Positions 44,824 to 56,899 of a stretch of 64,000 bases of DNA are shown here, one piece after another. Made by a program: the position numbers and the translations under genes. Origin of the DNA: Ectobius pallidus (Eukaryota; Arthropoda; Insecta; Blattodea; Ectobiidae); the NCBI GenBank assembly GCA_964059195.1, contig CAXKWD010000006.1:133802539-133866538 (forward strand). The letters are read 5' to 3'. Every line of letters starts with the position of its first letter. Within the stretch, counting starts at the first letter, position 1. The notes under the pieces were generated by a model. That model worked only from the letters and a program-made list of their open reading frames with translations. It searched no databases and was not told where the DNA came from.

Positions 44824-46439
44824 TGCATATTGAGTTATGACATTCTACATGGAGTTTGAGGAGTAAGACATTTAGTAATTCTTAAAAGTGCCATTTCCTT
44901 GGACTCGCTTCCTAAGGCTCAGAAAATGGGATGATTCCTAAAGATTGAGAGTGGACAATGGGGTAAAGAAAGTAAGAAAGTTAAGATAATTACATGTCTA
45001 AAATTACTTTATTCCTATAATATAAATTACAACAGAAAAAAGATCCTCCAAATAAAATTTGATCGAAAATTTTCATTTCAGTTATAGGAACTACGTCAGT
45101 GAATTTACGACTGCTTTTTTGTAATTCTTTGATTTGATCATTATGCAGTCGAATATTGATGTTAGCAATATTGAATCAAAAACTCTATTAAAACTTGAAA
45201 ACTCAGCTTCCACCGATATGTTTATTTTAGACCGAATCAGATAGGATATGACGTTACTATATAGAATGAAAGTGCATTAATTTTTGTATGTATATCAAGC
45301 TGTAAAAAGTCATAGCATATGTTTTTTTCAGTTCCATTTTTTTAAAGGAGTGAAGTCGTATCATCTAGTAACACAAAAGCAAAGCAAACACTAAAAACGC
45401 ATTCATTTTTATCCATGTTAATAAAGGCATGTATGTTCCCACTGGCTTCCGAGCAGTTAGTAAAACCACTGTTATATTTTCATTTGGTAAATAAAATATT
45501 CGGTTCATACATGCCAATCCGTTCCTTCAGGAGCACATTTTTTGTAAGTTAACATGACCTATTTAAAATTCAGTATGCTAATATTCAAACAGGATACATT
45601 TGTTTTAATTTCTGAATAAGGGAAGCTTTAGCTTTTCTGCTAGGGTGACATGAATTCGAACTCAGGGTAATGCAATAGTGTAATTGTAACTAATTATAAC
45701 TTTTCTTAGCTCATGTTATTGTTTTATTATTAATTTATCGCGAGATATTAATTTAAGTATATGTATATAGTGTATATATATATATAGTAATCACTATATG
45801 TATGTAAATGTTTATGACCACATGCCCAGTTGTTTCATCTGTCCACGAAGGCGAAAAACGTAGGCAGAGGACGCAGCTTTCGGACGATAGATAGAAGATA
45901 TGTAAGCCCACAGAATCAAGTTAGAAATAATTACTGTTTAGTGTTTCAGTAATATATATGAGGATATATTCGCAATAAGATTGATCAGTTAACTTCAGTA
46001 GGTCTATTTTAAAATAAACTGAGGTCTTTTGGTTAAAGGAAAAAGCTGGCATGTACCATTCAAAAATATACAACCTCCAACTTAAATAGATTTTTGCGAA
46101 TGAGGAATCCATGAAAAATTCGTCTTATTGGCTAGAAACAAGGTTTGAGATTTGAATACAGCACTTTTTACCTTGGCCACCTCGCTCTGGTTGGTTTTTA
46201 TGTGTTCATTATGACTGAGGTATACTGCATTCCACAGCAATTAGTTTATTATAGTTTCCCTCTTACTATGAGAAACAAAATAATATTTATTAATAATTTA
46301 AATAATACAATATGTTCTGACATTCTAAATTTAAGTTATACTTATTACGGATTTATATTGATATCTATTAATTTCATAAATAAATGTCAATAACCAAAAT
46401 TGTTCATTTAAATTTCTTCTACTTACTGTGCTAAAATTT
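44824..46439. other. Unassigned AT-rich stretch
   Basis: No gene or classified repeat is seen. An AT microsatellite-like run lies near 45760-45790. The frames at 45921-46112 and 46145-46393 match nothing I know. Confidence 0.4.
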
Positions 46440-46850
46440 GAGATAGCCTGGGAAGTTAAAAAAATGAATACGAGTAAAGAACCCCCTAAATATGTTTTTA
46501 TAGAAAATCGAATACAACCATTTTATTAGTCTAAATACTCGTTTCAAAATTTACATTTTTATTAAAATCGTTAGAACCGTTCTCTCAGAAATCAATATTT
46601 TGAAAAAGTTTTTTATGAAAAGTCCCCTTAATACTTCATCTATAGAAACCAAATTTTGGGCGGTTCGATAGAATTCCAGAAAAGTCCTTAATTCAAAAAA
46701 TGAAGTTAATACAATGAACTATTTAGTCGCTACAGCTGTACACGGACAGACAGACAGACAGACACACTCATTTCAAAAACACTTTTTTTCTGTTTCTGGG
46801 CATCGTGAAACATGTTTCCCCGGTTTCTCGGTTTAATTTTTTGTCACGAA
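46440..46850 (-). repeat. Dispersed repeat with GGACAGACAGACAGACAGAC
   Basis: Contains AAAATCGTTAGAACCGTTCT (about 46566), AAGTCCCCTTAA, then a CAGA tetranucleotide run (46744-46765) and GTTTCTGGGCATCGTGAAAC. On minus this gives the order of the 6.1-6.4 kb repeat: a GTCTGTCTGTC run followed by CGGTTCTAACGATTTT. The two are distant copies of one family in opposite orientation. No coding part is recognised. Confidence 0.5.
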
Positions 46851-49800
46851 CTCAATAATTTCTCTATACTATGTATATGCAAGAAAGTAACAATTCGCCA
46901 TTTAATTGGTTAGTGTAATAATCACATACACATAAAACCTACACGTTTTAATATTTTCTTTACTACCACTATACACCGTTGGAGGAATTCTAATAAATGC
47001 TTCAAAAGTTTCAAAGCGTCCTTTCACTCTAATTTGTATTAATGAAGGAGAGACTTACGGAATTACATCTGAAAAACAGAAGTAAGGTAATTTTATCGCA
47101 CAGAAAGTTCTTAAAGAAAAGTAATGAGTTTAAAGAAGATGTGCTGATGCCTTCAGAGATAAAATATCTAACTTTCCCTTCATAAATAATTCTCTTGCTT
47201 CATTTTTGTTTCATTGTGTTATTTCCGAGAATTTAGAGATGCGGAAGTTTAAAAATTCTCCGAATCATAAATGCAACAGTGATAATGTGAGTTGAATTCT
47301 GTAGTTAGGTAGCCTGGAATAGTTATAGCCTATCATAACTTTAAAGGGGATAATTTAAAGTTTAGAAGGTTATCGAAATAAGTTTAATGATTATATCAAA
47401 TGATATTAATATTCTTGTCCACGTTGCATTAGCCTATTGTTATATATACATGATATGACACATGGAAGGAATTTAATGGAATTGGGTTTCTTAAATTTTC
47501 CAACATCTCTTGTTCTGCCATCTTACAACACAATATTCTTTTCTTTAGTTTTCCAATAAAGTCTGTCTTGTTCTTCCTTTCAATGCTAATTTATTATTAA
47601 ACCTATGCTTTTACAATCTTTCCAGCAAGATTTTTTCTTCATAACCTTGTGGACAAAACACATTAAGTCAACGTATATTGTTTTTCCATCTTAGTAAATT
47701 AGGAAACTGAGGAATGAAGAAAAGGAGCCATTTATTGACTGTGAAAAACCTGTATTGGCTAGCTTACCATTTTTTTTACTTTGCCACAGCTCCTAGCTAA
47801 GAAAATGATAGGTTTAAATTATACGCTTTTGCCATCTTATTGACCTCAATATGATTAACAAGAGGATTCAGAAAACTCAATTAAAAAAGTCTCATATCTG
47901 CTTGAGACATCTAACCACAGAATCTCAGGGCGGAATTCAACTACTTGGTTTTGCAAAACATATTTACAAAACTGAACTGACAGTCTGCATTGCGTATAGA
48001 TTATGTTTGTGAGAAGTCTGATTTATGAATGAATTATAGGTAGAGCCTAGTTATGAATAGATTATTTAAGTTTTCGGCAGAAACTCTCATCATTTGTTGC
48101 TACATAAATGAAGTATAAGTGAAACCTTTTCCGTGTAAGCCTATTTGTTCAAAATATTAATTATCTTTTATGGTAAACGCGACGTTTACTTACAATGAAA
48201 ACGGTCAAAGATATCCCAAGATTAGGAGCAAATGTAGTTCCCACCCCAGGCCGACTAAACCGAACCGATTAACATAAATTTACAAGATAGAGCTTCTTGA
48301 ATTATAGAACTAATTTAAAGGGAGGCTGAAAATTATAGAAAGGCGACGAGTTATCGCATATGATTTTTTTTTCGAGACGGAGCATACACTCAGTTACCGA
48401 TTTTATTTATGAAACTTTGGTGAGCGGTTACTCATTTTTAATTTCTTAGGAATGAAAAGTAGAATAATATCATAAATGAATTTAAATTATAATTCTGGTT
48501 AAGTTTTAATTTATTCAAAAGCTTTTTTGTGAGATGCAAACATCAGCATCTAAATAAGGAATAAACTTACCTCATAAAGAAAAGAAAAAAGGTAAACGAT
48601 ACACCTACTGTCGTTTGTGTACACTTTTATCTCGTAATTTATCAATACGCTAGAACCGATGCTGTAATCATAGACTCATAACACGAACGTAAACATCGAT
48701 TAAATATTTGATTTGTTGTTATTGTTCCCATTATCCTACAGCTTTGTTTGCGGTGTTTGAGTAACGTTTTTCTACTGCTCTATTCCGGTACTTTAAAATG
48801 TATGGAGGGCTTACTCCCACTGCTTTAAACATTAATGTTAACAGACAGCAAACAAAATTTAATGGAGAAACCAACTAGGTATGTGTGAATATTAATGGGG
48901 TTAATTGTTTTCTTTTTTGCAAGCAGTGGGCCAGAATAAATATTTTTGCTAGTCAGAGGTTTTCCGCAGTATGTTTTTGGGAACCCTGGCTCTATGGGAC
49001 CATGTAATCACCAACCCCCACTAATATTCATGGAAAAAGTCCGTAAATAAACCACACGCCTGAAATGAGATCTGGATGCGCTTCTCTGGCAAGGATGTTG
49101 TCCTTACAAGTTAATTTATTCCCAATATCGTGACATACAAACTCAAACTCCTCGAGGTGCCCCAGATCTCTACGGTCAGATCGAGCTCTGTAGGAACCTT
49201 GCTAGTACCATTGGGGTCAATATGGCCCCATACAAAATTTGAGGTTTTCTTTGAATTTAACATAATGTAAAAATTATTTTGTACATACTTCTCCTGTTTT
49301 CAAGGTATAAATTTGTGTTTACTCCAGTTAATTAATTATAAGTAACAAATTTAAATTCTACCGATATGTACCATGTAAATTACTTGGGGTCTTCATGACT
49401 TCAGTGGTACTCGTGTAACAAAGATAACATGGTACCGGTTAGTAGAAAGGTTAATGCAGTATACGGTATTCAAGTCCTCACGCACTCACATTTGACTGGA
49501 CCCGCTTTAGTGGTTGAACTTTGCCGGCAACTCATGCGATATTGAGGTAACTTCTGGTGATCCCTTGGTTTGGTAGTGGCTTGATGTCACTTGCTAATGT
49601 TCGTAGAGTATCACCAACATTACTTATTGCCACTGATGGTGAATACGAGAGTGTCCTTTGTGAAGCCCTGGTAACTGTAAATTTCAATATTCGTACAAAA
49701 AAGATCCATATTGACTTATTTCAATTAAAAAAATGCAGTAATTCCGCCTTGCCAATATTAAAGTTTTTAAATCTACTATATTTCGACCAACTTGTGGTCA

Positions 49801-49963
49801 TCCATAATATACATAATATGATATCACCATAATATGGTGATACATAATATGATGTATGTTATATAATAATTATGATGTTGGCTTAGGCCTATGTTATTTA
49901 CATGGCCAGCTCAGTTCGTTTGTTACTATTAAGATTTTAGCATGACGAAGTCTATTGTATGTT
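46851..49963. other. Unassigned stretch with a perfect hairpin at 49820-49842
   Basis: No gene is supported in about 3.1 kb. Near its end TATCACCAT and ATGGTGATA (about 49821-49841) form a 9-bp stem with a 3-nt loop inside a longer CATAATATG palindrome. The 91-codon frame at 49557-49832 has no known relative. Confidence 0.4.
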
Positions 49964-50740
49964 TACTAGGATGTGCCCGCGGCTTCGCCCACGATAATTA
50001 ATTGAAAAATTAGAAATTAATAGTATAATAATTATTAAAGCATTATATTTATTAACACTTGCACGCGAATCATTCTTAAACTAAACCATTAATAATTAAT
50101 GAAACAGCTAAAATTCCGGCTTTAGAGTACATTCCACGATTAGAAATTGCCACCTGGGAAAACGATCTCAGATTCGATTATGCAGTTCCAAAGATAACTG
50201 TGAACCACTGCCTTCTAAACTGTATAGGCTAATTCTCGTGCGTAATTCTCGAGACGGCGGTGGATAATACGTAGTTTTCAACTGTTTGTTGACAGATGAA
50301 TGAGATGTGAATTTTATTTGATAAATTCAGTGTAATTTTCAGAAATTATATAATTTTTCAAGAGAAGGAGTGATTGATTTGGATTATTATTATCAGCGAT
50401 ATTTCAAGAGTTAAATCATCAATATTTTACTGCTGGTGCCCCCGGCTTCGCCCGCCATTATTCATTGTCTCCAGGATTTTTAAGAAATTACACTGGTAGA
50501 TTATTAAAAATGTTTGTGGTTCAGAGCTATGAAAATTGTAAGTAAAAATAAAATTAGAATATTTGTTCATTGTGTTCATTTCACTTAGGCCTTATATAAT
50601 AAAGAAACGGTTTTCCTAATCTTGTAGTCGCCATGAACGTTTAGACTGCGAGAGACGAACATCGCCGAGTATACCCGATGTCTCACGAAGCGGGCGAGCA
50701 AGCACGCTATTTAGGGCCGTTGAATTGTATAAGAGTAGAT
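49964..50740 (+). repeat. Large direct duplication, unit 1 (GCTTCGCCC family)
   Basis: Starts ACTAGGATGTGCCCGCGGCT and ends GAATTGTATAAGAGTAGAT. Unit 2 at 51243-51970 matches it nearly base for base over most of its length. Each unit has two GGTGCCC-GGCTTCGCCC-type headers (49971 and about 50434 here) and, near the end, an inverted CGAAGCGGGCGAG (about 50679). The family resembles non-autonomous Helitron-like or other elements with CGGCTTCGCCC ends known from insects. I cannot settle the class. A 57-bp insert at 50206-50262 is absent in unit 2. Confidence 0.8.
50206..50262. mobile_element. Micro-element insert in unit 1
   Basis: CACTGCCTTCTAAACTG ... TAATTCTCGAGACGGCGGTG interrupts unit 1 relative to unit 2, where GTGAAC is followed almost directly by ATAATACG. 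It is a longer relative (57 bp) of the 41-bp insert at 50747, with an internal repeat of TAATTCTCG. No clear target duplication remains. Confidence 0.6.
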
Positions 50741-50746
50741 ATTTAC

Positions 50747-50787
50747 CACTGCCTTCTAAACTGCCTGTAATTCTCGAGACGGCGGTG
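50747..50787. mobile_element. 41-bp micro-MITE with perfect 8-bp TSD
   Basis: CACTGCC at one end and GGCGGTG at the other are imperfect inverted ends. The insert is flanked by exact ATATTTAC at 50739-50746 and 50788-50795. An 8-bp duplication with CA...TG ends suits hAT activity. At 41 bp it is near the lower limit imaginable for a mobile unit. The second copy at 50206-50262 supports mobility. Confidence 0.65.
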
Positions 50788-50795
50788 ATATTTAC

Positions 50796-51242
50796 TACGA
50801 ATTTATTATTATAACTAGAAGGGGGAAGAGAGGTGAACGAAGAATATGAAAACTAAAAGGAAAATTAAGTTATGGATTCTGTACCAGACGAAGTATATTT
50901 TGAATTTAATATCTGAAGTAGCAAACGATAGCACATGGAACACCAGGCGCACATAGTTTATTGCTTAGAGTGTCTGGATTAACGTAGAGACGAACTCAAT
51001 AGTAACGACGGGATGGGGTAGAGAATCTAATCTAAATGACCTCAGTCTGCGAGCTCCACCAGATTACAACTTTATGGCCCGATCGTTTTCAAGTTTCTGA
51101 ATTCCAGCTCTCTGAGTAGACTAGCGGGACAACTTGCGCAGGATCGATAGATTCTAATGCCGGTCGGAATGCAAATGCTGTCGTTTGATAGCACGATCCA
51201 CAGAGTTTATAAGGTGTGTTCAGATATCTGTGGTTTGTTGTA
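50796..51242. other. Spacer between duplicated units
   Basis: No gene or classified repeat is found. ACGATAGCACATGG and TTTGATAGCACGATCC are weak internal echoes. Confidence 0.4.
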
Positions 51243-51970
51243 TACTAGGAGGTGCCCGTGGCTTCGCCCATGATAATTCATTTAAAAATTAAAAATTAAG
51301 AGTATAATAATTATTAAAGCATTATATTTATTAACACTTGCACGCGAATCATTCATAAACTAAGCCATTAATAATATTAATGAAACAGCTAAAATTCCTG
51401 CTTTAGAGTACATTCCACGATATGAAAGCGCCCCCTGGGAAAACTATATCAGAATCGATTATGCAGTTCCAAAGAAACCTGTGAACACATAATACGTATT
51501 GTTTCTCGACTGTTTATTGACATGAATATGATGTGAATTTTATTTTACCAATTCAGTGTAATTTTCAGAAATTATATAATGTTTCAAGGGAAGGAATGGT
51601 TTGTTTGGATTATTATCAGCGATATTTCAAGAGTTAAACCATCAATATTTTACTGCTGGTGCCCCCGGTGCTTCGCCCGCCATGATTCATTGACTCCAGG
51701 ATGTTTAAGAAATTTACACTGGTAGATTATAAAAATGTTTGTGGTTCAGAGCTATGATAATTGTAAGTAAAAATAAAATTAGAATATTTGTTCATTGTGT
51801 TCATTTCACTTAGGCCTTATATAATAAAGAAACGGTTTTAATAATTTTGTAGTCGTCATGAAAGTTTACACTGCGAGAGACGAACATCGCCGAGTATACC
51901 CGATGTCTCACGAAGCGGGCGAGCGAGCAAGCACGCTATTTAGGGCCGTTGAATTGTATAAGAGTAGATA
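51243..51970 (+). repeat. Large direct duplication, unit 2
   Basis: ACTAGGAGGTGCCCGTGGCT at the start and GAATTGTATAAGAGTAGATA at the end match unit 1. The order of internal words is identical, including AACACTTGCACGCGAATCAT, TTTACTGCTGGTGCCCCCGG, ATATTTGTTCATTGTGTTCA and GAGACGAACATCGCCGAGTA. It lacks the 57-bp insert and has CGGTGCTTCGCCC in the second header. The 728 bp carry no coding sequence. Confidence 0.8.
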
Positions 51971-52189
51971 GATTGTCATGCCTAGAGCTGTCTTCATATT
52001 GCTGGTAGACATCGTAACCTCTAGTTATCGCAGCATAAATATTTTAAATAGTTGTAACTGTATAGGCACCAATGTATTACAGGGTTCCACAAATTGACTA
52101 AATTTAAGTGCTATGTACAAATTATCCGAAAGGATTCTACTGGAAAATTATTCGCAAAATATAAATTAAAATCAGAAACCTCCAAAAAT

Positions 52190-52342
52190 TAGACTGCTTT
52201 TACCAGAGAACGGGAACTGGAGAAAACTGCATAGTGACGAGCTTCATAACCTATAATCTTCACCGAAAGTACATATTAAGGGTAATTAAATCACCGAGGA
52301 TGAAATGGGCTGGACATGTTGCGCGCATGGGGGAGGATTGAC
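52190..52342 (+). pseudogene. LINE RT C-terminal fragment
   Basis: The frames give GNWRKLHSDELHNL then a stop, and after a shift RVIKSPRMKWAGHVARMGED then a stop. This is the same C-terminal region of LINE proteins as in the minus-strand copy at 43455-44165. It is only about 50 residues with a frameshift. A different LINE fragment follows within a few bases. Confidence 0.8.
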
Positions 52343-52344
52343 AT

Positions 52345-53040
52345 ATCTCATATGAGGGATTTTTTTTAAAGAATCTTAAGTTATTTAACCATCACTTATA
52401 TGGCAATGTTTATCTCAATTCAAGCTATCCCACCATTGCTCTGTCTTCCAATCGGAACTTTTTCGCCATAGAATGGTGTATTATGCACATCGCCGGTAAA
52501 ATATTCAGCGATTCAAAATCACTAATCCCCTCCGTTCAGAACAGAAACAATAAGCGTCAAATCTCCGTAGACATCAGGTCACAAATTATTAAATCAAATC
52601 AACACATGTGCCTTACATGGAAACGTGGTCATTCCGTGACGGAAGGAAATGAAAGAGCAGATTACCTCGCCAAAAATGCTTCTCTTTTGCAAATAACACC
52701 ATCTTATAATAAATGTCCTATATCACACATGGAAAACGAAATTACTTAAAAAATTAACTGTTAGAACAGTGGCAGTTCTCTACGCGTAGTTCTACAACAA
52801 GAGAACTTTTCTTCCCCACTGTCTCGGACCGTATAAACAGCATATTAATGAAACAAAACCACTTTCTCATACAGTTTTTCTGAGGACACAGAAAGTTGGG
52901 CAGCTATTTCGAAAGATTCCACATACAACTAGCAGGAAATAACCACAATCGTGAGTGTGGTGATTTTCTGCAAACTGTAAAAGATTTTCTTTTCAATGTC
53001 CTATATTCGGAAACCAGAGGCTAGAGCTGAAACTCAATTT
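52345..53040 (+). pseudogene. LINE ORF2 RNase H domain and C-terminal region
   Basis: One frame gives SSYPTIALSSNRNFFAIEW, then IFSDSKS (52501-52521, with a catalytic Asp) and GHSVTEGNERADYLAKNA (with the His and Asp of the RNase H fold), ending at TAA 52747-52749. After a shift the C-terminal region reads INSILMKQNHFLIQFF, a TGA, GHRKLGSYFERFHIQLAG, then CGDFLQTVKDFLF. An RNase H after the RT is known in I, R1 and some Jockey-clade LINEs. The N-terminal Asp and Glu of the active site are not clearly placed. Frameshift and stops show it is dead. Confidence 0.85.
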
Positions 53041-53394
53041 TGACTGCATATTTTGATAAGCCCTACAATTCACCGATTAATGTACAGATTTTCAAAAGCA
53101 CTGTTGTAAACCAAGCATTTGTTATGTTTTTATTTTATTTTGTCTTTCATGGGATATAAGACTTCACAGTTTTGTACTATTTTATTCTTTTATTTATAGT
53201 GAACTATAAAGAACTCGGTCATTGTTCTACTGGTAGAGGCTCATTCTTTCAAAAATTGCATCAGTTTTGGGTTTCTTACGAACCTGTCACAGGGCTGCTT
53301 TACCCCATCGCAGCCTATGCAATTAGAGGATCGGTGGTAATTTCAAGAAACCATTTATTTAGGATTTAATAGGGTATATTATATTCATATACTA

Positions 53395-53612
53395 CAGATC
53401 CGTCGGCCCGGATTTTTCTGAGGTAGGGAGATCTGGTAGGGGTGCACTCAGCCTCGTGATTCAAATTGAGGAACTACTTGATAGAGAAGTTGCGGCTCCG
53501 GTCATATAAAACCACCATTAACGGCCGTAGGTGTCGGCATGCTGACCATATGCCCCAATCCTGCCATCTGTTTATGGTAGATGACGCAGCGGTCGGGTGG
53601 TAGGCCAAGTCC
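53395..53612 (+). mobile_element. SINE-like dispersed repeat
   Basis: GGTAGGGGTGCACTCAGCCT, then CGTGATTCAAATTGAGGAAC, GCGGCTCCGGTCATATAAAA and GCATGCTGACCATATGCCCC form a GC-rich block unlike its flanks. I recognise this order of words (CAGCCTCGTGA...TTGAGGA...GCGGCTCCG...GTGCTGACCA) as a repeat seen across many insects, from memory only. No frame of note is found. The class is uncertain. Confidence 0.55.
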
Positions 53613-53703
53613 CTCCAGCAACTGTTTATACGAAAGTATGTTGCCGCTGCAGCGTTGCAGTCGCGATTTTGAGCATGTGTGATAACTTCCACCAAACGTT
53701 AGG

Positions 53704-53890
53704 ATGATTCGTTTTTTGAATGGGAGAAATGTTACACCAGCAAACATTCATTGCCAATAATTGCTTGAGGTTTATGGAGAAACAATAATGTGTGATGAAA
53801 TGGCGAGGAAATGGGTCAGACAGTTTAACGAAGGTCGTGAGCGGCCGACTGTCTGTGATCACGGATGATTTGGTGCAAGCTGTGGTAGAA
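53704..53890 (+). pseudogene. mariner transposase N-terminal fragment
   Basis: One frame reads MIRFLNGRNVTPANIHCQ, a TAA at 53758-53760, then LLEVYGETIMCDEMARKWVR and QFNEGRE. A small deletion and frameshift follow, and the +1 frame continues SGRLSVITDDLVQAVVE. This is the helix-turn-helix DNA-binding region of mariner transposases (usual form ...IHRQ-EVYGE-MARKWVR-FNEGR-HDEERSGRPS-DDLV). About 60 residues of a roughly 340-residue protein remain and the DD34D catalytic part is missing. The foldback element begins right after it. Confidence 0.85.
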
Positions 53891-53891
53891 T

Positions 53892-53972
53892 ATGATAATT
53901 CTTTCACACTAGCCGTGTGTAGACCAAGGTGGAAAGGTAAAGTCAGACTGACCTTTCCACTTTATCCTACAC

Positions 53973-54010
<38 letters not shown>

Positions 54011-54180
54011 CCTTCCTTACTCCCGGAGTGCCAAGCAATGAAGCTTATCACCTCCGGTGAAACCAAATTTTGGCGACCATTTGTTTGATGTGTTTACCTA
54101 ATAGTGCCCTTATGTACATCCTGATGGGGTGTGTGGTGAAATTGACATGTTTGGACTGTGTAGTGTGAAAGAATTATCAT
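53892..54180. mobile_element. Foldback element with ATGATAATTCTTTCACACT arms
   Basis: The 19-bp left end ATGATAATTCTTTCACACT (53892-53910) and right end AGTGTGAAAGAATTATCAT (54162-54180) are perfect reverse complements. Inside are a small GTGGAAAGGT/ACCTTTCCAC stem and a run of 34 T (53975-54008). The left end continues as AGCCGTGTGTAGACC, matching the head of the tRNA-like palindrome at 20979-21018. No coding sequence is found. It interrupts or abuts the mariner fragment. Confidence 0.7.
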
Positions 54181-54288
54181 GCCACTGTGACCTACTAGTG
54201 GTTTACTATGAAGCCCGGGCTTAAAGAACTTATGAGTTGTAAGTTGGTATCTCTTATTGAGAACGCTGATGGTAAATCGGGATATATG

Positions 54289-54340
54289 AGTCAGTTTAAG
54301 AATTTAACGTTGTACCGGCATGTTGCCATGGTAGCTCACT
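54289..54340 (+). repeat. Partial copy of the 21-kb tRNA-like SINE arm
   Basis: GAGTCAGTTTAAGAATTTAA then CGTTGTACCGGCATGTTGCC and ATGGTAGCTCA match 21169-21217 with a few changes. It stops just inside the tRNA-like part. It links this locus to the palindrome family. Confidence 0.65.
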
Positions 54341-56899
54341 ACTTAATAAGTCTAACATATTTGGTAGGGTAAAAAAGTGTCATCATTGTCACCTAACTTG
54401 GGAAGTTTTGCCACTATTAAAGAAATAATATTTTTAACATGGTGAAAGTTAAGACCGTAAGGTCTTGTCTTCCACTTCAACATAACCTAATAATATATCA
54501 AATGAGGAAAAATACATTAAATTGCATAAAATGCATTAAGTGAGACAAGTAAACATTAAATGATATGGTCTAAAATATATTGTTTTAATGTAATGTAAAA
54601 TTAATATTGATATATACTAATAAACTTGAAATTCCGGAAAAACTAAAGAGTAAGTATTGTGTACTATTACATCTAGGTTATACTGTTTAATATATTTAAA
54701 CTTTAATTAATATGACTGATGGTTACTGTTTTATTGTAATATTTAATAAAACTGCATTACAAACAGAGATAGTACTAAAAACAGGAATTTAATTTTGTAT
54801 GAACTAATGAAAATGCACTTCCAATGTTTTACTACAACGTAGCTGACATAAACAGCAACATTGAATTCTCCATTAAATTAACAAATTTTAATACCATTGT
54901 GTGATTTTCCTTTGATGTTGTTAGTAATTACAATAAGTGGTTTTAATTACGTATTCACCTGTAACATATTTGCACTATTAATTTTATTATTGAGAGTGGT
55001 TGACCTTTCCATTGCTACTGACGTATAAATTCGTTACATACTGGAAATAATTAATAAAAGCAAAAATTTTCGGTAAAATAAAACACTGCCATTCATGATA
55101 ACTAGTTATTTTACTAGAATTTTCCTCATCATTTTCAAACTTAAAGCCCACTGATGATTTCATTTGAAAATGCTTATATTAAGTTGTAAATTCAGCTCTG
55201 AAAGGGTTAACTAACAGCTTTATATACCTTGTAACTATTAATAACTACTTCCAGTGCTCATTAAGAAAAATAAGAACCGGTAAAATTTAAAAGGGTTGTT
55301 ATGAAGTCTCTGCAAGTAGATGAAACAACCTATCTGGAAATATCATACTTCTAAAGAAATTATCGTATACCTAATTATTTTTTTGAATCATATAGGCCTA
55401 ACTGTTAGGCTTCTTCACTATCTAAGTAGAATTCTAGTCTTGCTTCCCGAATAATGCTGTTTATTTTTAAGTCTGTGATGGGGATTGGGATTTCTATTTT
55501 GGTAACACACTACTTTCCAGAACCATCTCATCCCTCATCATAAAAACTAGTCAGATGTGATAACTGTAGCCGTTTAGGTGACGCAGAAGCTCAAGCTCAG
55601 CAGGAGGAGGGGACAACTCAAGGCAGTGAATTGAACCTGTTTACTCACAAATTTAATCCTATTCCCACAGGAAGCATACAAGCGATATCCATCGTTAAAT
55701 ATAAAACAATCAATTTTAAATTTAAAAAAAATCATGATGTGATGTTCTCCCATAACTTTCTCTACCTTAGGCATGGATAATATTATATTGTCACTATATT
55801 GCAGGGAGTTCATATTCAGTTGTGTCAGCCTCACGTACGAGTAACTGCAGGAATTAAGTGATAGGTCGTGAGTATGCTATGTCGTAAGTTTCTAAATAAT
55901 TCTATCCCCTACATCTTACTCATCCCTTTTGATTTGATTCTCTTTGCTACTTTCTGTGCACGTTTCATTAGACTTAATTTCAAGAATCCAACAAAATACC
56001 AAGTCATTTCTGGGGAGGAGGGATTGAATGTGAGAAATTTTCACATGGATTTACTGGTTATCTAATATTCATTATTTCTTCGCTTTTGCTTTGAATATAC
56101 AGTTGGTATATACAAAATATTTATCTAATTGCAGATGTTGTCAAAGCCATCATGGAGTACCCAGCATTGATGACGAGTTTTACTTTTTCGGTGTTTATCG
56201 GTGTATAATAGTGACTTGTGTATAAACTTTCCTATATCAAGAAACAAGAAGACTAGAAGATAGTGTTTGTGTTTTTATTCAGTGTTTGTGACATCAAGAA
56301 AAAAAAACTTTCCTAAATCAAGAACAAGCTGAGGAAGACAACACTAAGATTCAGATCTTCACTTCATAATTCTGTGCTTTGGTATTGAATTTTGAAGTGT
56401 AGTCTGTGTAAGCTCCATTCCTAATACTGCTGGAGACCTCAAGGTATTAACGAAAGTAGTATTTAGAAAGGAGCGTAGATAGGGGCCTCTTTTTAGAGGT
56501 GAAGAGCGGTCTTGGTGCATACCGAGGCCACTGAACACCAGAAGACCAGCAATTCTCTCATCGAAAACAGGTAAAGATTATGAATATTAAGCATGATTTT
56601 AATAGCATGATTCACTGAAAACTATTTTCATTCTAAATGCAATATAGCGTCTGAGTGTTAAGGTAGATGCCGGATGCACTATTCCTTAATTCTTTGTCAA
56701 TTCCAAAGAAGAATTTAACATTTCATCCCATATTCATAAAGAAATTAGCCTCTTGCTATCCAAAGGGTTACTGAAAATTCTACAAAATCATTTGTTTCTA
56801 ATTTAACTAAAAATTTTGAGTAGGCTGTGTCGGGAAAGCATGTATATGTGTAACGTTTTGTGAGTGCTGCTCAAATCTAGGTGCTCCCTATGGGGATGG
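54341..56899. other. Unassigned stretch; exon-like but unsupported segment near 56100-56575
   Basis: About 2.5 kb with no supported gene. Near 56130-56575 the base composition is less AT-rich and ends at ACAG followed by GTAAAG, which could be a 5' splice site of a non-coding exon. There is no long frame and no recognised protein. Other short frames at 55574-55834 and 55868-56065 match nothing I know. Confidence 0.35.

Noticed and set aside
53626..53907. 93-codon minus-strand open frame
   Set aside because: It is the antisense shadow of the mariner transposase fragment read on plus.
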